Source of the DNA: Fratercula arctica
Taxonomy: Eukaryota; Chordata; Aves; Charadriiformes; Alcidae
Length of the DNA: 64,000 bases
Reading direction: 5' to 3'
NCBI GenBank assembly: GCA_947846985.1
Contig: CANTUZ010000023.1
Coordinates: 2,437,677 to 2,501,676, forward strand
A model generated the notes under the pieces. That model worked only from the letters and a program-made list of their open reading frames with translations. It searched no databases and was not told the origin of the DNA. The first letter of the stretch is position 1. Each line of letters begins with the position of its first letter. This document shows positions 62,755-64,000 of this stretch, piece by piece. A program made the translations under genes and the position numbers.

Positions 62755-64000
62755 CTGCAGGAACCAAGGCCTGAAATGAATCACGAGGACCAGCAAGGCA
62801 TGCTACCACAAAGCTGTGTACCACGCCAGATCACAGGGATGAGACTGGAGCACCTCCTGTGGGCAGCACATACAAGCAACAGCAGCAGACACTAATGTTC
62901 TCCGTACCCAAGCACGGAGAACAGCATTGGCAGGCATCCTAGGAGAGATGCCCCAAGTCAAACTTGCCCTGGAGGTAGAAGGTAAGATGAAGGCATTAAG
63001 CTACAACCGTTTTCCTCTCTAGTTCAGGCACAGGCTTACACGGACTCCTCCTGCCTCACTTTTAGATGGTAAAACATGAATTTGTGTCCCTGGGAAGTGC
63101 ATTGCTTATGGTGGAGGTGCGGGTCTACGGGTCTCGAAGCCATTCCCCTCTAAACCGCACAGATCCCAATATGGGCTTCAAATTCTGTTAATTCTGCTGC
63201 CTTTTGGGTCTGCCTGCTGGCCAGGCTGCCGGGGGAGCGCCCGGTGCCCGGCTCTGCTGGGCTCGGCTGCGGTCCTGACACTGAGGACTGGCGGGATGGC
63301 CTCTAATCCAGAGCTTCCTGGGAGAGGGAGGATGGAGCGACCCTTGGGCAATGGGAGCCCTGCCTGCCGGCATCGGCAGCAGCGGTGCTTCGAGCACAGT
63401 CCTGGCAGCGGGTTGTGCTGACGGGCGATATTCGGCAGCACGGGGGGTCTCATCGCCAGTGGTGCCACTCAGAGCAGGCAGAGCACCACGCATCCGCACG
63501 GGAGGAATCTCCCCAGTGGAATTTTTGACATCCTGCTGGCACTCTCCCCTCCACACCAGAAGGGTGCTGTGCAGTACGGTGATACGTAATTTAGAGCATC
63601 TATCAAATGAATGAGGTCAGACCATTCAATGCACCCAAACAGCTTAGTTATTCATGCGTTTACAGCGCTAGGAGTAGGCACGTTGCCAAAAAAAGTCCCA
63701 ATTTAAAATTCCCGAGGGAAAATTTGGCATCCCAGGCAGAAGCTGTGGATGTGCCCAGGGAATTTCTCTCCAATACCTGGACAGTGCTTCCCCTGGGCAC
63801 ACACCTGATGCTCCCCCATTGACCTTACAGGCCCGTTCCTTACAGCGATTTGAAGAGCAGTGACTGGGTATTTAAAATCAAAGGGCAATTTAAAAATAGC
63901 AATGATGGGAGCTGAAGGCGGGCAGCGCTGTGAAATCCCCCAGGCCCTGGAGGGGGATGGAGTCCCATCTGCCGTCCCCGACGCCCCAGCCCCTGCCCAC
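62755..64000 (-). other. DDHD2 upstream intron, partial
   Basis: No DDHD2 N-terminal exon is found between the 62754 acceptor and the window end. A GC-rich patch spans about 63190-63520. Nothing else is recognised. The exon carrying the start codon must lie beyond 64000. Confidence 0.7.

Noticed and set aside
62755..62784. Alternative upstream acceptor of the first visible DDHD2 exon
   Set aside because: The TTTCAG at about 62785 would add ten residues (ALVPAG...). Alignment with the family around VVPT-GGRYDVH favours the CCTGCAG junction; kept only as a possible variant.
63178..63556. Minus-strand frames near the window end
   Set aside because: They show no similarity to the WWE/N-terminal exon of DDHD2 or to any known family and lie in a GC-rich patch.

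Overview
The window is vertebrate genomic DNA, most likely from a bird. It carries long intron-exon genes with GT-AG (and one GC-AG) junctions, CpG-island promoters and a CR1 LINE fragment. Interspersed-repeat content otherwise looks low, and the NSD3 and PLPP5 proteins are near full-length and very close to the vertebrate forms. The species cannot be named from the sequence.

Three genes are supported. (1) NSD3 (WHSC1L1), a histone H3K36 methyltransferase, is on the + strand. It has a CpG-island promoter and non-coding exon 1 at about 2.4-2.9 kb, 23 coding exons from 11,459 to 41,316, and a 3'UTR reaching a poly(A) signal at 46,648. The joined CDS is 4,308 nt (1,435 aa), with the BRD4-ET-binding motif, PWWP1, PHD fingers, PWWP2, AWS-SET-postSET and a C-terminal PHD/C5HCH region all intact. 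(2) PLPP5 (PPAPDC1B), a membrane phosphatidate phosphatase, is on the + strand in seven coding exons, 47,602 to 51,475 (271 aa), with all three PAP2 catalytic motifs. (3) DDHD2, a DDHD-family phospholipase/triglyceride hydrolase, is on the - strand. Its last 15 coding exons lie between 62,754 and 54,822. The N-terminal exon or exons lie beyond the right edge, so this gene is partial.

The order NSD3 - PLPP5 - DDHD2, with PLPP5 and DDHD2 tail to tail, matches the human 8p11.23 block in inverted orientation. The left 2.3 kb holds no recognisable exon. In mammals LETM2 lies head-to-head there, and the GC-rich first 140 bp may be the edge of its promoter region, though this is not shown. NSD3 acts on nuclear chromatin. 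PLPP5 and DDHD2 both act in membrane lipid turnover. Nothing suggests co-transcription, but NSD3 and PLPP5 are separated by only about 0.95 kb, most of it CR1.

I found no unknown multi-gene system. The observations most worth checking are: a 32-bp inverted repeat of two ZNF143/STAF-like sites at the NSD3 promoter; two upstream ORFs, one overlapping the NSD3 start; a GC-AG intron inside the PWWP2 coding region; a candidate alternative terminal exon in intron 8 with its own poly(A) signals; a 21-bp-arm hairpin in a GC-rich patch of the same intron; a CR1 fragment abutting the PLPP5 promoter; and a C/G-tract next to the DDHD2 poly(A) signal between the convergent genes.
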